Shown piece by piece: positions 25,979 to 34,703 of a stretch of 64,000 nt of DNA. Positions within the stretch are counted from its first letter, which is position 1, and each line of letters opens with the position of its first letter. The position numbers and the translations under genes are program-made. This DNA is from Ancylobacter sonchi (GTDB lineage Bacteria; Pseudomonadota; Alphaproteobacteria; Rhizobiales; Xanthobacteraceae): positions 186,001-250,000 of the forward strand of contig NZ_JAHBGF010000010.1 of the NCBI RefSeq assembly GCF_018390695.1. Direction: 5' to 3'. The notes below the pieces were generated by a model, which saw nothing but the letters and a program-made list of their open reading frames with translations, was not told where the DNA came from and did not search any database.

Positions 25979-26788
25979 ATGCAGATCATGCGAAGCTTCA
26001 TGCGTCGGCTGCGGCCGGCCGTTCTGGCGGTGGCGGCCTCCGCCGCCCTCATGGGCCACGGCGCGGTGGCGCAGGAGAGCAACGAATATCAGAAGATCCT
26101 CGACGCCAAGCTGGTGCGCGTTGGCGCGGTGCAGGCGCCGCCGTGGTACGAGAAGGACCTCGCCACCGGCGCCTGGGGTGGACTGGTGCCCGACGTCATG
26201 GAGACGATCTTCTCCAAGATCGGCGTGAAGATCGACTATGTCGAAACCCAGTGGGGCACGGCGGTCGCCGGCCTGCAGTCCAACCGCTTCGACCTGCTCG
26301 GCGCCTATAACGCAACGCCGGAGCGCGAGAAGGCCATCGACTTCACCAAGCCGATGGGCGAGCTCAAATTCGCCATCCTGACGCTGAAGGGGCCCGCCGA
26401 CGCCTACGCCAGCTGGGAGAAGATCGACACCCCCTCGATCCGTCTGGCGGCGGTGGACGGCGCCGGCGCGACCCGCGCCTTGCAGCCGCTGATGCCGAAG
26501 ACCAATTGGTCGATCGTGCAGTCCAGCGACAACATGTATCTCGAGCTGCAGAGCGGCCGCGCCGACGCCCTCGTCACCAGCGACGTGCAGATCGGTCAGT
26601 ACCTCAAGGCCCGCAGCAACGGCACCATGGTCATCCCGACCCCGGTCCGTGCCCAGCCGACCAATATCGGGCTGCGCAAGAGTGAGGACCGCAAGCTGCG
26701 CGACTGGCTCGACGGCCAGCTGGATGCGTTGCGGGCGGACGGCACGCTCGACAAGATATGGGCGAAGTACGTCCCCGGCTCCAAGTGA
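25979..26788 (+). CDS. Amino-acid-type (family 3) substrate-binding protein
   Basis: About 269 residues from MQIMRSFMRRLRP. GAGGA lies 9 bp upstream; an in-frame ATG at 25988 is an alternative start, and the ORF upstream of 25979 is not protein-like. The signal peptide ends at about MGHGAVA/QES. The mature part is an SBP_bac_3 domain: LVRVGAVQAPPWYEKDLATGAWGGLVPDVMETI, then FDLLGAYNATPEREKAIDFTKP and the C-terminal ADGTLDKIWAKY. It presents a polar amino acid, or a related small acid, to the permease at 27635. Confidence 0.92.
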   Translation: MQIMRSFMRRLRPAVLAVAASAALMGHGAVAQESNEYQKILDAKLVRVGAVQAPPWYEKDLATGAWGGLVPDVMETIFSKIGVKIDYVETQWGTAVAGLQSNRFDLLGAYNATPEREKAIDFTKPMGELKFAILTLKGPADAYASWEKIDTPSIRLAAVDGAGATRALQPLMPKTNWSIVQSSDNMYLELQSGRADALVTSDVQIGQYLKARSNGTMVIPTPVRAQPTNIGLRKSEDRKLRDWLDGQLDALRADGTLDKIWAKYVPGSK

Positions 26789-26825
26789 GCGTCGGGGCGT
26801 GAGCGTGGGAAACGAGGCATCCGCG

Positions 26826-27638
26826 ATGGCCGCTGCCGACACCGCCGCGAGCGCACCGCTGCTCGTCGTGGAGAATCTGCGCAAGTCCTTCGGCACGCAT
26901 GAGGTGCTCAAGGGCGTGTCGCTGTCGGTGAAGCCGTCGCAGGTCGTCGGCCTCCTCGGACGCAGCGGCTCGGGAAAATCGACGCTGCTGCGCTGCCTGA
27001 ACATGCTGGAGGTCCCCACCGCCGGCCGCATCCTGCTCGAAGGCGAGGAAATCGGCTTCGAGACCGTGTCCGGCGGACGTCGCCGGCCACTGCCGGCGGC
27101 GCAGCTCGCCCGCCAGCGCGCCGCCATGTCGATGGTGTTCCAGCACTTCAACCTGTGGCCGCACCGCACGGTGCTCGGCAATGTGGTCGAGGGTCCGATC
27201 CAGGTGCTGGGCATGGCGCGGGACGAGGCCGAGGCGCGCGGGCTCGACCTGCTCGAACGGGTCGGGCTGCGCGACAAGGCCGGCAGCTACCCGATCCGCC
27301 TGTCCGGCGGCCAGCAGCAGCGTGTGGCGATCGCCCGCGCGCTCGCCATGCGGCCGAAGATCATGCTGTTCGACGAACCGACCTCGGCACTCGACCCCGA
27401 ACTGGTCGGCGAGGTGCTGCAGGTCATGCTGGACCTCGCGAAAAGCGGGACCACCATGGTGGTGGTTACCCATGAGATGAGCTTCGCCCGCAATGCCTGC
27501 GACGAGGTGGTGCTGCTGGAAGGCGGCGACATCGTCGAGCGCGGGACGCCCGATTTCGTGATGAGTCGGTCGGAAAATCCACGCGCGCGACAGTTCTTCG
27601 CCCATCACCGGCAGGAAAAGACCGGAGGTCCGGCGTGA
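26826..27638 (+). CDS. Polar amino acid ABC transporter ATP-binding protein
   Basis: 270 residues from the ATG at 26826, with GAGG 8 bp upstream. An in-frame GTG just upstream is possible. Motifs: Walker A GRSGSGKST, Q-loop VFQHFNLWPH, signature LSGGQQQRVAIARAL, Walker B IMLFDEPTSALDPE, H-loop VVVTHEMSFARNAC. This is the GlnQ/HisP class. Its stop overlaps the permease start by 4 bp, indicating translational coupling. Confidence 0.93.
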   Translation: MAAADTAASAPLLVVENLRKSFGTHEVLKGVSLSVKPSQVVGLLGRSGSGKSTLLRCLNMLEVPTAGRILLEGEEIGFETVSGGRRRPLPAAQLARQRAAMSMVFQHFNLWPHRTVLGNVVEGPIQVLGMARDEAEARGLDLLERVGLRDKAGSYPIRLSGGQQQRVAIARALAMRPKIMLFDEPTSALDPELVGEVLQVMLDLAKSGTTMVVVTHEMSFARNACDEVVLLEGGDIVERGTPDFVMSRSENPRARQFFAHHRQEKTGGPA

Positions 27639-28309
27639 ACTACGAATGGGACTTCTCGATCCTCCTCCAGTATCGCGGTCTGCTCGGCAGCGCGGCACTG
27701 GTGACGCTTCAGCTGGTGGTGCTGTCGGTAGTGCTGGGCATTGCGGTGGGCCTCGTGCTGGCGCCGTTCCGCATGGCCGAGCGCCGGCTGCTGCGCTATC
27801 CGGCCACCGCCATCATCGAGGTGGTGCGCTCGGTGCCGCCGCTGGTGCTGGTGGTGTGGTGCTATTACTGCCTGCCGATCCTGACCGGGCTCGCCCTGCC
27901 GGCGTTCTGGACCTGCGTCTTCGCCATCGCGCTGTATTCCGGCGTGTTCTATGCCGAGATCTTCCGCGCCGGCGTGCAGGCGGTGGATCGTGGCCTGATC
28001 GAAGCGGGGATGTCGGTCGGTATGCGCCCGGCGACGGTGATGCTGCGCGTCACCGGTCCGCTCGCCTTCCTGCGCGTGCTGCCGCCCTTCACCAGCCAAT
28101 GCGTCATGGCGATCAAGAACTCGGTGCTGGGCAGCTACATCGCGGTCGGCGAGATCCTCTATGAGGGACAGCGGCTGTCGATCGCCACCTTCCGCCCGCT
28201 GGAGGTGCTCACGCTCGTCGCGGCCTTCTTCGTCGTGGTGATCTTGCCGCTGACGCTGACCGCCGGCGCGATCGAACGGCGCGTCTTCCTCAAATATTTC
28301 CGCCGCTGA
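27635..28309 (+). CDS. Polar amino acid ABC transporter permease
   Basis: 224 residues starting with GTG inside the end of the ATPase gene. It has about five hydrophobic segments and the EAA loop region EAGMSVGMRPATVMLRVTGPLAFLRVLPPF, as in HisM/GlnP-type permeases. Only one permease gene is present, so the channel is probably a homodimer. Its N-terminus (MNYEWDFSILLQYRGLL) resembles that of the permease at 34704 (MHYQWDFSVIGDNAGLL), showing common ancestry of the two importers. Confidence 0.92.
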   Translation: MNYEWDFSILLQYRGLLGSAALVTLQLVVLSVVLGIAVGLVLAPFRMAERRLLRYPATAIIEVVRSVPPLVLVVWCYYCLPILTGLALPAFWTCVFAIALYSGVFYAEIFRAGVQAVDRGLIEAGMSVGMRPATVMLRVTGPLAFLRVLPPFTSQCVMAIKNSVLGSYIAVGEILYEGQRLSIATFRPLEVLTLVAAFFVVVILPLTLTAGAIERRVFLKYFRR

Positions 28310-28339
28310 GCCGGTGCGGTTCGAGTTCGGATATCCGAC

Positions 28340-29797
28340 ATGACCATGGCAAAGCAGTCGGCACCGCGTGATGCCGATGTCGACCTGTCGGCCAATTCCG
28401 GCCGGGAGGGGGGCGACATAACCGGGCGCGTCGCGGCGTTCGCCGCGCAGCTCCGCTACGAGGCCATTCCCGCGCCGGTACTCCACCGCGTCAAGCTGCA
28501 TCTCCTCGACACCATCGGCTGCGCGCTGGCGGGATCCGATCTCGACATCGCCCGCAGTGCCCGGGCGGTGGCCCGCCGCATGGGGCCAGGGGGCGCGTGC
28601 CGCGTCTTCGGTACGGCGGAGGGCTTCACCCCCATCGCCGCGGCCTTCGCCAATAGTGTCATCGCCAACGCGCTCGACTATGACGACGGCGTCGAGGTGA
28701 ACGGCAAGGGCCTCGGGCACCCCAGCGCGAGCCTCGTGCCGGCGGCACTTGCCGCCCTAGGCGACCGCCCGGTGTCCGGCCGCGACTTCCTCGCCGCGCT
28801 CGCCGCGGCCTATGAGATCAATAATCGCCTGATCCTCGCCATGCAGCCGAGCGCGCAGCGCTTCCGGTTGGTCTATGGCATCGGCCAGCATCAGGCGATC
28901 GGTGCGGCGGTGGCGTTCGGCAAGCTGTCCGGCTTCGACGAAACGGCGCTGCGAAACGCGCTCGGGCTGGCGGGCGCGCTCACCCCGCTGCCGAGCCTGC
29001 ACAAATACAATTGGCAGACGCGCCCGATCATCTCGCTGAAGGACGGTGTCGCGCCGGCGGCGCAGGCCGGCGTGCAGGCGGCGGTGATGGGCGAGGAAGG
29101 CTTCGTCGGCAGCGCCGACGTTCTCGACGGGCCGCAGGGCTACTGGCGGATGATCGGATCGGACCGGTTCGACGCCTCCATCGTCACCGGCGATCTCGGC
29201 GAGCAATGGCTGGCCAGCAAGGGCAGCTTCAAGACCTATCCGGCCTGCCGGTGGCTGGCGCCGGCGATCGAAGCGTTCGAGACCGCTTACCAGGATGCCG
29301 GCGTGACGGCGTCAGAGATTGCCATGATCCGCATCGCCAGCTTCGGCGTGGTGGCGGACAAGTTGATGGAGCGTCGCCCGGTCAACCCGATCGACGCCCA
29401 GTTCAGCCTGCCCTTCATCATCGGCGCCATCGCGACGGGCCGTCCCGCCGGGGCCGGCTGGTTCACCGGCGAGGCCCTTGCCGACCCGGTCCTGCACGGC
29501 GTGGCCGACCGGCTGGAGGTCGTCGTCGATCCGGCGATGGACCAGCTGATGAGCGGGCGCCGGCGCCGGCCTTCGGCGGCCGCGACGGTGGTGACGCGGG
29601 ACGGCCGGGAGTTCTCCAGCCATGTCGAGGCACCGCTGGGCGGCGCGCTGCGCCCGGTCGACGACGACGTCGTGATCGGCAAGGCGACCGCTAACATGGA
29701 GAGCGTCGGGGCCGATGCGGCCGGTATCCTTGCGTCCATCCTCGACCTCGACCGCTGCACCGATGTCGCCGCCCTGTCCGATCGTTGGTTCGCGTGA
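28340..29797 (+). CDS. MmgE/PrpD family protein
   Basis: 485 residues that match the MmgE/PrpD layout: an N-terminal helical domain with LHLLDTIGCALAGSD and IANALDYDDG, GHPSASLVPAALA, and a smaller C-terminal domain with NPIDAQFSLPFIIGAIA. Family members include 2-methylcitrate dehydratase, cis-aconitate decarboxylase and iminodisuccinate epimerase; the catalytic type cannot be fixed from sequence. It follows the amino-acid-type importer by 30 bp, so it probably acts on the imported compound. An iminodisuccinate-like amino acid would fit, but this is speculation. Confidence 0.88.
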   Translation: MTMAKQSAPRDADVDLSANSGREGGDITGRVAAFAAQLRYEAIPAPVLHRVKLHLLDTIGCALAGSDLDIARSARAVARRMGPGGACRVFGTAEGFTPIAAAFANSVIANALDYDDGVEVNGKGLGHPSASLVPAALAALGDRPVSGRDFLAALAAAYEINNRLILAMQPSAQRFRLVYGIGQHQAIGAAVAFGKLSGFDETALRNALGLAGALTPLPSLHKYNWQTRPIISLKDGVAPAAQAGVQAAVMGEEGFVGSADVLDGPQGYWRMIGSDRFDASIVTGDLGEQWLASKGSFKTYPACRWLAPAIEAFETAYQDAGVTASEIAMIRIASFGVVADKLMERRPVNPIDAQFSLPFIIGAIATGRPAGAGWFTGEALADPVLHGVADRLEVVVDPAMDQLMSGRRRRPSAAATVVTRDGREFSSHVEAPLGGALRPVDDDVVIGKATANMESVGADAAGILASILDLDRCTDVAALSDRWFA

Positions 29798-30195
29798 AAC
29801 CGTTGGCGCCGGAGCTGGCTGATGCTCGCACGTCCCGTCGGGGCGCGTCGACGAAATGGTGGCACGCCGGTACGCGGCCGGACTACCGCTTCTCGCTCGC
29901 CAATGAACGGACGTTCCTGGCCTGGATCCGCACCGCGCTGGCCCTGATCGCCGGCGCCATCGGCATCGACCAGTTCGCCTCGCATCTGGCGACGCCGCCT
30001 CTGCGCCTCGCGCTGTCTCTGTGCCTGCTCGCCGTGGGTGGCCTGCTCGGCGGGCTGGCCTATCGGCGCTGGGCGGGGGCCGAACGGGCAATGCGCCACG
30101 ACGAGGATCTGCCGCGAAGCCTGCTGCTGCCGCTAATGGCGCTGGTCGTCACCCTGATCGCCGTCGTGCTGGCCGGCTTCGTCATCAGCGGGTGA
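29794..30195 (+). CDS. DUF202 (YidH-type) membrane protein
   Basis: About 133 residues, starting with a GTG that overlaps the preceding stop codon; a TTG at 29785 is an alternative. After a polar N-terminus it has the DUF202 signature RFSLANERTFLAWIRTALALIAGAIGID and three hydrophobic segments (about residues 40-60, 75-95 and 110-130). It is an inner membrane protein of unknown function, translationally coupled to the MmgE/PrpD gene. A second DUF202 protein follows. Confidence 0.85.
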   Translation: MKPLAPELADARTSRRGASTKWWHAGTRPDYRFSLANERTFLAWIRTALALIAGAIGIDQFASHLATPPLRLALSLCLLAVGGLLGGLAYRRWAGAERAMRHDEDLPRSLLLPLMALVVTLIAVVLAGFVISG

Positions 30196-30204
30196 CGGCG
30201 CACG

Positions 30205-30561
30205 ATGGAGAGCGATAATCCGGCAAGGGCGGCCGCGCACAGGAAAGATCGCGGGCTTCAGTTCGAGCGCACCGGACTTGCCTGGCTGCGTTCCGGCGTT
30301 CTCGCCATGTTGCTCGCGGCCGTGGAGGCGCGCAGGGCGGTAGCCACGGAAAGCGCGCTTCACCTGGTTTCGGCCGCGCTACTTGGCGTCCTCGCCGGCT
30401 TTCTCTTCTTTATTGGTCGTCAAAGGGGACATTATCCGACCGAACGCGGCGCTTATGCGGTGCGGGAGCTCCGGCAAGCACCTCACTGTACGAGCCTGCT
30501 CGTGATTGTCATCGCAACGGTGGAATCGGCCATCGTTCTCGGTCGGCTGTTCCATCATTGA
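30205..30561 (+). CDS. DUF202 (YidG-type) membrane protein
   Basis: 118 residues. The DUF202 signature appears as RGLQFERTGLAWLRSGVLAMLLAAVEARR, with two further hydrophobic segments (ALHLVSAALLGVLAGFLFFIG and TSLLVIVIATVESAIVLG). The family is usually found as a YidG/YidH pair, as here, 9 bp after its partner. Function is unknown. Confidence 0.82.
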   Translation: MESDNPARAAAHRKDRGLQFERTGLAWLRSGVLAMLLAAVEARRAVATESALHLVSAALLGVLAGFLFFIGRQRGHYPTERGAYAVRELRQAPHCTSLLVIVIATVESAIVLGRLFHH

Positions 30562-30652
30562 ACGGCCAAAGGTGTACTGCGCATCTGCCACCGGAAGGCC
30601 TGTCGGGGTTGGTTTCCGATGGTCCCGCTTGGGGCGGCGGCTCGACGGAGCG

Positions 30653-31342
30653 CTATTTCTTCGTTCCGTCCGTGTCGCTGACATAGGATAGCGCCAGCGC
30701 TGCGGCACGCTCGACATGCGCCTGCGAGGCCGAATAGGCGGCCTCGCCGTCCTGGGCGCGGATCGCCTCGACGATGCGGCGCATCTCATTCGGGCCGTCC
30801 ACCGAACGGCCCTTGCTGCTCACCGTGATCGCCCGCAAATGGTTGATCCGCGCGGTCAGTGCCCGCAGCATGTCCCAGGCGATGCTCTTTCCGGCAGCAA
30901 GGAACAGCACCTCGTAGAAGCGCGAGGTGGCTTCCAGCACCTTGTTGATGTTGGCTTCGTCATAGCCGACGCGGATCGTCTCGAGGCACGCGTCGAGCTG
31001 GACAATATCGGCCGGTGTGGCCCGGAGCGCCGCATCGCGTGCCGCCATCGCCTCCAGAAGCGCCCGCAATTCATAGATCTGCGCCACCTTCTCCGGCTCG
31101 GCACGGGCGACGATCGGGCCGTGATGGGGAACGATCTCGACCAGCCCCTCCGATTCCAGATGGCGGATGACCTCCCGCACCACGGTGCGGCTGACGCCGA
31201 GAACCTCGACGAGCGTGCGTTCGACGAGGCGTTCCCCCGGCTTGAAATGGAAGCTGAGAATGCCGTCGCGCATTTTCTCCAGCGAGAGCTGGCGCAAGGT
31301 CTTGGTCGTTCGATCGACCTTCAGGTTCAGCGTGTCGGCCAT
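30653..31342 (-). CDS. GntR family transcriptional regulator (FCD type)
   Basis: About 229 residues from MADTLNLKVDRTTK; GGGGG lies a few bases upstream. It has a winged HTH (ILSFHFKPGERLVERTLVEVLGVSRTVVREVIRHLESEGLVEI) and an all-helical FCD effector domain with the metal-binding-type pattern. It is divergent from the DUF1185 gene and likely binds the palindrome at 31399-31424. It is the probable regulator of the whole downstream island (31450-38717), with a small acid as effector. Confidence 0.93.
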   Translation of the reverse strand: MADTLNLKVDRTTKTLRQLSLEKMRDGILSFHFKPGERLVERTLVEVLGVSRTVVREVIRHLESEGLVEIVPHHGPIVARAEPEKVAQIYELRALLEAMAARDAALRATPADIVQLDACLETIRVGYDEANINKVLEATSRFYEVLFLAAGKSIAWDMLRALTARINHLRAITVSSKGRSVDGPNEMRRIVEAIRAQDGEAAYSASQAHVERAAALALSYVSDTDGTKK

Positions 31343-31398
31343 GTTTCCCCCTGCCTCACTCATTCCGCGCTTCGCTGCCGCGAGTCAACGTTGACATC

Positions 31399-31424
31399 TG
31401 ATATTATGGTATACCATGATATCA
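31399..31424. promoter_or_regulatory. GntR operator palindrome
   Basis: A 26-bp palindrome with 12 of 13 matching base pairs, centred on ATGGTATACCAT. The TGGTATACCA core is the type of site bound by FCD-class GntR proteins. It lies between the GntR gene and its divergent operon, next to a TTGACA -35-like hexamer at 31391-31396, so binding would block the rightward promoter. Confidence 0.8.
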
Positions 31425-31449
31425 TCCTATCAACGCCGAGAGGAAGACG

Positions 31450-32037
31450 ATGGTGGCCGCCCTGCGAAAGCTCGTGACTTATGTCGAGGACACGCGGATC
31501 GAGGGAGGCAAGGCTGTCGGCTCGCCGTTCAAGCTGATCGGCGCCGCGGCGGTGCTGAAGAATCCCTGGGCCGGCCGCGGCTTCGTCGAGGATCTGCGCC
31601 CGGAGATCCATGCCATTGCCGGCGAGCTCGGCGCGCTGCTGACCGAGGCCGTCTGCGACCTCGCCGGCGGCGGAGAGGCGGTCGAAGGCTATGGCAAGGC
31701 CGCCATCGTCGGCCTCGCCGGCGAGGTCGAGCACGCCTCCGCGCTCATCCATACGCTTCGCTTCGGCAACCACTACCGCAAGGCGGTGGGCGCAAAGTCC
31801 TATCTCAGCTTCACCAATGTCCGCGCCGGCGCCGGCGCCGCCATCGTGATCCCGCTGATGCACAAGCTCGACGAGGGCATGCGCTCGCATTACCTGACCG
31901 TGAATTTCTCGATCCCCGATGCGCCGGCCGCCGACGAGATCGTCGTCGCCCTCGGCGCCTCGATCGGCGGCCGGCCGCACCATCGGATCGGCGACCGCTA
32001 TCAGGATCTGAAGGAACTCGGGCCGCTGGAGCTCTGA
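31450..32037 (+). CDS. Amino acid synthesis family protein (DUF1185)
   Basis: 195 residues that look like the AA_synth/DUF1185 family: MVAALRKLVTYVEDTRIEGGK, KNPWAGRGFVEDLRP, YGKAAIVGLAGEVEHASALIHTLRFGNHYRKAV and IVIPLMHKLDEGMRSHY. The family name is historical and its catalytic role is unknown to me. It is the first gene of the GntR-controlled operon, directly before two alpha/beta hydrolases, so a role in degrading the imported compound is inferred. Confidence 0.87.
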   Translation: MVAALRKLVTYVEDTRIEGGKAVGSPFKLIGAAAVLKNPWAGRGFVEDLRPEIHAIAGELGALLTEAVCDLAGGGEAVEGYGKAAIVGLAGEVEHASALIHTLRFGNHYRKAVGAKSYLSFTNVRAGAGAAIVIPLMHKLDEGMRSHYLTVNFSIPDAPAADEIVVALGASIGGRPHHRIGDRYQDLKELGPLEL

Positions 32038-32038
32038 C

Positions 32039-32887
32039 GTGAAGCCGCTCCTGCGCCACCACACGCCCGACGGCACCGCCTATCTGCGCCACGGACAGGG
32101 CGAGCCGCTCGTCCTCGTCCATGGCGTCGGGCTCAATGCCGAGATCTGGGCGCCGCAATTCACCGATTTCGCCGCTACCTACGACGTGATCGCCCTCGAC
32201 ATGCTCAATCACGGCGCCTCCGCCGGCACTGCCGGGCCGGCGGACACGCTCGATCTCTACATCCGCCAGATCGAGGCGCTGCTCGATCATCTCGGCATCG
32301 AGCGCGCGCATCTGGTGGGGCACTCTATGGGCGCCCTCGTCTCCATGGCCTTTGCCGCCACGCATCCGGCGCGGGTGCGCAGCCTCGTGGCGCTCAACGC
32401 GGTCTGGTGCCGCAGCCCGGCGCAGTCGGAAGCGGTCATCCGCCGGGCCGACGACATCACGGCGCTTGGGCTCGGCGACAGTTTCGAGGTCGCCATCGGG
32501 CGCTGGTTCGGCTCGCCGGTGCCTGGGGAGCTGGCGGACGCCGAGAAGGCGGTCCGGCGCCACCTCGCCACCATCGATCCCGCCGGATATGGACGCAGCT
32601 ACGCGCTGTTCGCCCGTTCCGACCGCGCGCTCGTCGGCAGGATGGCCGGCATCACCATGCCGGCGCTGTTCATGACCGGAGAGCTCGACCCCAATTCGAC
32701 GCCGGCCATGTCGGAAGCCATGGCGCGCGAGGTGCCGCATGGCGAGGCGCAGATCCTCACGGCCGAACGGCACATGATGGCGTTCGTCTCGCCGCAGCGG
32801 ATCGACGAACGGCTGCGGGATTTCTGGCGGCGTGCGAGCGCGGCCGAATCCCGGCAGGCCGTGAGCGCGGCGGAGGCCCGCCCATGA
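32039..32887 (+). CDS. Alpha/beta hydrolase 1
   Basis: 282 residues starting with GTG; GGAG lies 7 bp upstream. Oxyanion region HGVGLNAEIW, nucleophile elbow VGHSMGA (Ser96), acid in TGELDPNSTP and catalytic His in TAERHMMAFV are all present, so it should be an active esterase, amidase or C-C hydrolase. Its stop overlaps the start of hydrolase 2 by 4 bp. Resembles enol-lactonase/PcaD-like hydrolases in size and layout. Confidence 0.9.
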   Translation: MKPLLRHHTPDGTAYLRHGQGEPLVLVHGVGLNAEIWAPQFTDFAATYDVIALDMLNHGASAGTAGPADTLDLYIRQIEALLDHLGIERAHLVGHSMGALVSMAFAATHPARVRSLVALNAVWCRSPAQSEAVIRRADDITALGLGDSFEVAIGRWFGSPVPGELADAEKAVRRHLATIDPAGYGRSYALFARSDRALVGRMAGITMPALFMTGELDPNSTPAMSEAMAREVPHGEAQILTAERHMMAFVSPQRIDERLRDFWRRASAAESRQAVSAAEARP

Positions 32888-33684
32888 CCGGCGCCTCCCT
32901 CACCGAGCGGATCTCCGTCGGCGGCACGGGGCCTGCCATCGTGCTCATCCACGGCGTCGGGCTGTCCCGCTGGGTGTGGGAACAGCCGGCTGCCGCGCTG
33001 GCACCGCATGCCAGGGTGGTCAGCTACGATCTGCCCGGCCATGGCTGCGACGACCGCGCTTTCGAGACGGGATCGCTCGACGCCTATGTCGAGGATCTTG
33101 CCGCCGTGCTGGACATGGCCGACGTCGAGCGGGCGGTGTTCGTCGGCGCCGCCTTCGGCAGCTTCATCGCCCGGCGTTTCGTCCGCCTGCACCCGGAACG
33201 GGTCGAGGGGCTGGTCCTCGTCTCCCCGCTGGGGCGCCGGACACCGGAACAGTCGACCGCCGTCGGCGTGCGGTTCCGCGAGACGCAGGCCGAAGGCGTC
33301 GCCGCGACGCTGGAGGCCTCGATCGAGCGCTGGCTGTCGCCCGGATTCCGCGCTGAACGGCCGGATGTCGAGGCGCGGCTGCGCGCGGTTCTGCTCGCCA
33401 CGCCGTTTGCCAGCTTTCTTTCCGCCTACCGGGTCTTCGCCACCGTCGACGGGGCGATCGCCGATGAGGCTGCGTCGATCACCGCTCCGGTCCTCGTGAT
33501 CACCGGCGGCGACGATGCCAATGCGACGCCGCAAATGGCGCGTCAGGTCGGCGAGGCGCTGAACGACGCCACGCTGACGGTCCTGCCCGGCATCCGGCAC
33601 CTCGTGTCGCTCGAAGCCGGCGCGCTGCTCGGCGAGGCCATCCTTTGCTTCGCCCGTGAGAGGACCACCCACGCCTATCGATAG
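32884..33684 (+). CDS. Alpha/beta hydrolase 2, nucleophile serine replaced
   Basis: 266 residues from MTGASLTERISVGG, with the ATG inside the stop region of hydrolase 1. The HGVGLSRWVW oxyanion region, the acid (GGDDANATP) and the His (GIRHLVSLEAG) are present. But the nucleophile elbow reads GAAFG (residues 88-92): the Gly-x-Ser-x-Gly serine is Ala90. It is either a pseudo-enzyme partner of hydrolase 1 or a hydrolase-fold enzyme using other chemistry. The two genes are homologous and probably arose by duplication. Confidence 0.87.
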   Translation: MTGASLTERISVGGTGPAIVLIHGVGLSRWVWEQPAAALAPHARVVSYDLPGHGCDDRAFETGSLDAYVEDLAAVLDMADVERAVFVGAAFGSFIARRFVRLHPERVEGLVLVSPLGRRTPEQSTAVGVRFRETQAEGVAATLEASIERWLSPGFRAERPDVEARLRAVLLATPFASFLSAYRVFATVDGAIADEAASITAPVLVITGGDDANATPQMARQVGEALNDATLTVLPGIRHLVSLEAGALLGEAILCFARERTTHAYR

Positions 33685-33720
33685 CCTGGCTCATGCAAAC
33701 TCAAAAAAGGGGAACGTGTC

Positions 33721-34587
33721 ATGCATGAACTGTCGCAGCGCATCTGGAGTCGATTGAAATACGCCGCCCTGGCCCTCGGTGTCGCCGCCGGTCTCGCCGG
33801 CACCGCCGATCGCGCCTCGGCGCAGGCCAGCACATGGGACAAGATTCAGTCCGACAAGGTGATCAAGGTCGGCGTCGCCCAGGCGGAGCCGTGGTTCTTC
33901 AAGGATCCCGCCACCGGCCAGTGGACCGGCATCGGCCCCTCCTATGCCGCCGCGCTCGCCGAGGCGATGGGCGTGAAGCTCGAGCTCGTCGAGGTGACCT
34001 GGGGTACCGCCATCGCGGCGCTGCAGTCGAGCAAGATCGATCTGATGCCGCTCTTGAACATCACCCCCAAGCGGGCGCTCACCGTCGATTACGGCAATGC
34101 GCCGCTCGCCTATTCCGGTCTCGCGCTGCTGCAGCGCGACGGGCTGAACATCAAGACCTGGGACCAGGCCAACGATCCTGCCCTGACCATCGCCGTGCCG
34201 CATGGCGCCTCGGAAGACCAGTTCGTTACCACCTATCTGTCGAAGGCGAAGGTGCTACGCTTCCCCTCCTATGCCGAGCAGCTCACCGCCTTCCAGAACG
34301 GCAATGCCGACGCGGTGCTGCTCTATCACCCGACGCTGGCGGTGATGCATGGCCGGGTCGGCAAGGGCACCATCACCATCCCCACGCCGTTCCATATCGA
34401 CTCGTCCGACGTCGCCATCCGGCGCGAGCCGGACAAGACCTTCCGCGACTTCCTCGCGGTGGCCGACGGCTATTTCTACAACACCGGCAAGACCCAGGAA
34501 TGGTACGAAGCGTTCCTGAAGAGCCGCGGCATGGATCCGAGCGCCGTGCCCGGCATCCAGCGCGAGGCCTGGACCGGCGTGAAATAG
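33721..34587 (+). CDS. Amino-acid-type (family 3) substrate-binding protein
   Basis: 288 residues after an AAGGGG site. A signal peptide ends at about TADRASA/QAST. The SBP_bac_3 domain shows VIKVGVAQAEPWFFKDPATGQWTGIGPSYAAALAEAMG, and FNITPKRALTVDYG-like text in the hinge. It is the binding protein of the importer encoded in the next three genes. It shares layout (AQAEPWFFKDPATG vs VQAPPWYEKDLATG) with the protein at 25979. Confidence 0.92.
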   Translation: MHELSQRIWSRLKYAALALGVAAGLAGTADRASAQASTWDKIQSDKVIKVGVAQAEPWFFKDPATGQWTGIGPSYAAALAEAMGVKLELVEVTWGTAIAALQSSKIDLMPLLNITPKRALTVDYGNAPLAYSGLALLQRDGLNIKTWDQANDPALTIAVPHGASEDQFVTTYLSKAKVLRFPSYAEQLTAFQNGNADAVLLYHPTLAVMHGRVGKGTITIPTPFHIDSSDVAIRREPDKTFRDFLAVADGYFYNTGKTQEWYEAFLKSRGMDPSAVPGIQREAWTGVK

Positions 34588-34703
34588 CGCGCAGGAGAGC
34601 GGGACGGTCGACACGCGCCGTCCCGCCGCCTGGCCGCACCCGTGCCGCCGGGCGGATCGTCCGCTCTTCGACCGCGACGCCGGGAGGCGATCAAGGATAG
34701 GCA

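Noticed and set aside
25160-27277. 705-residue leftward frame over LysR and the importer genes
   Set aside because: It runs antisense to the importer genes and in another frame through LysR. No domain is visible, and the real genes on both strands carry full motifs.
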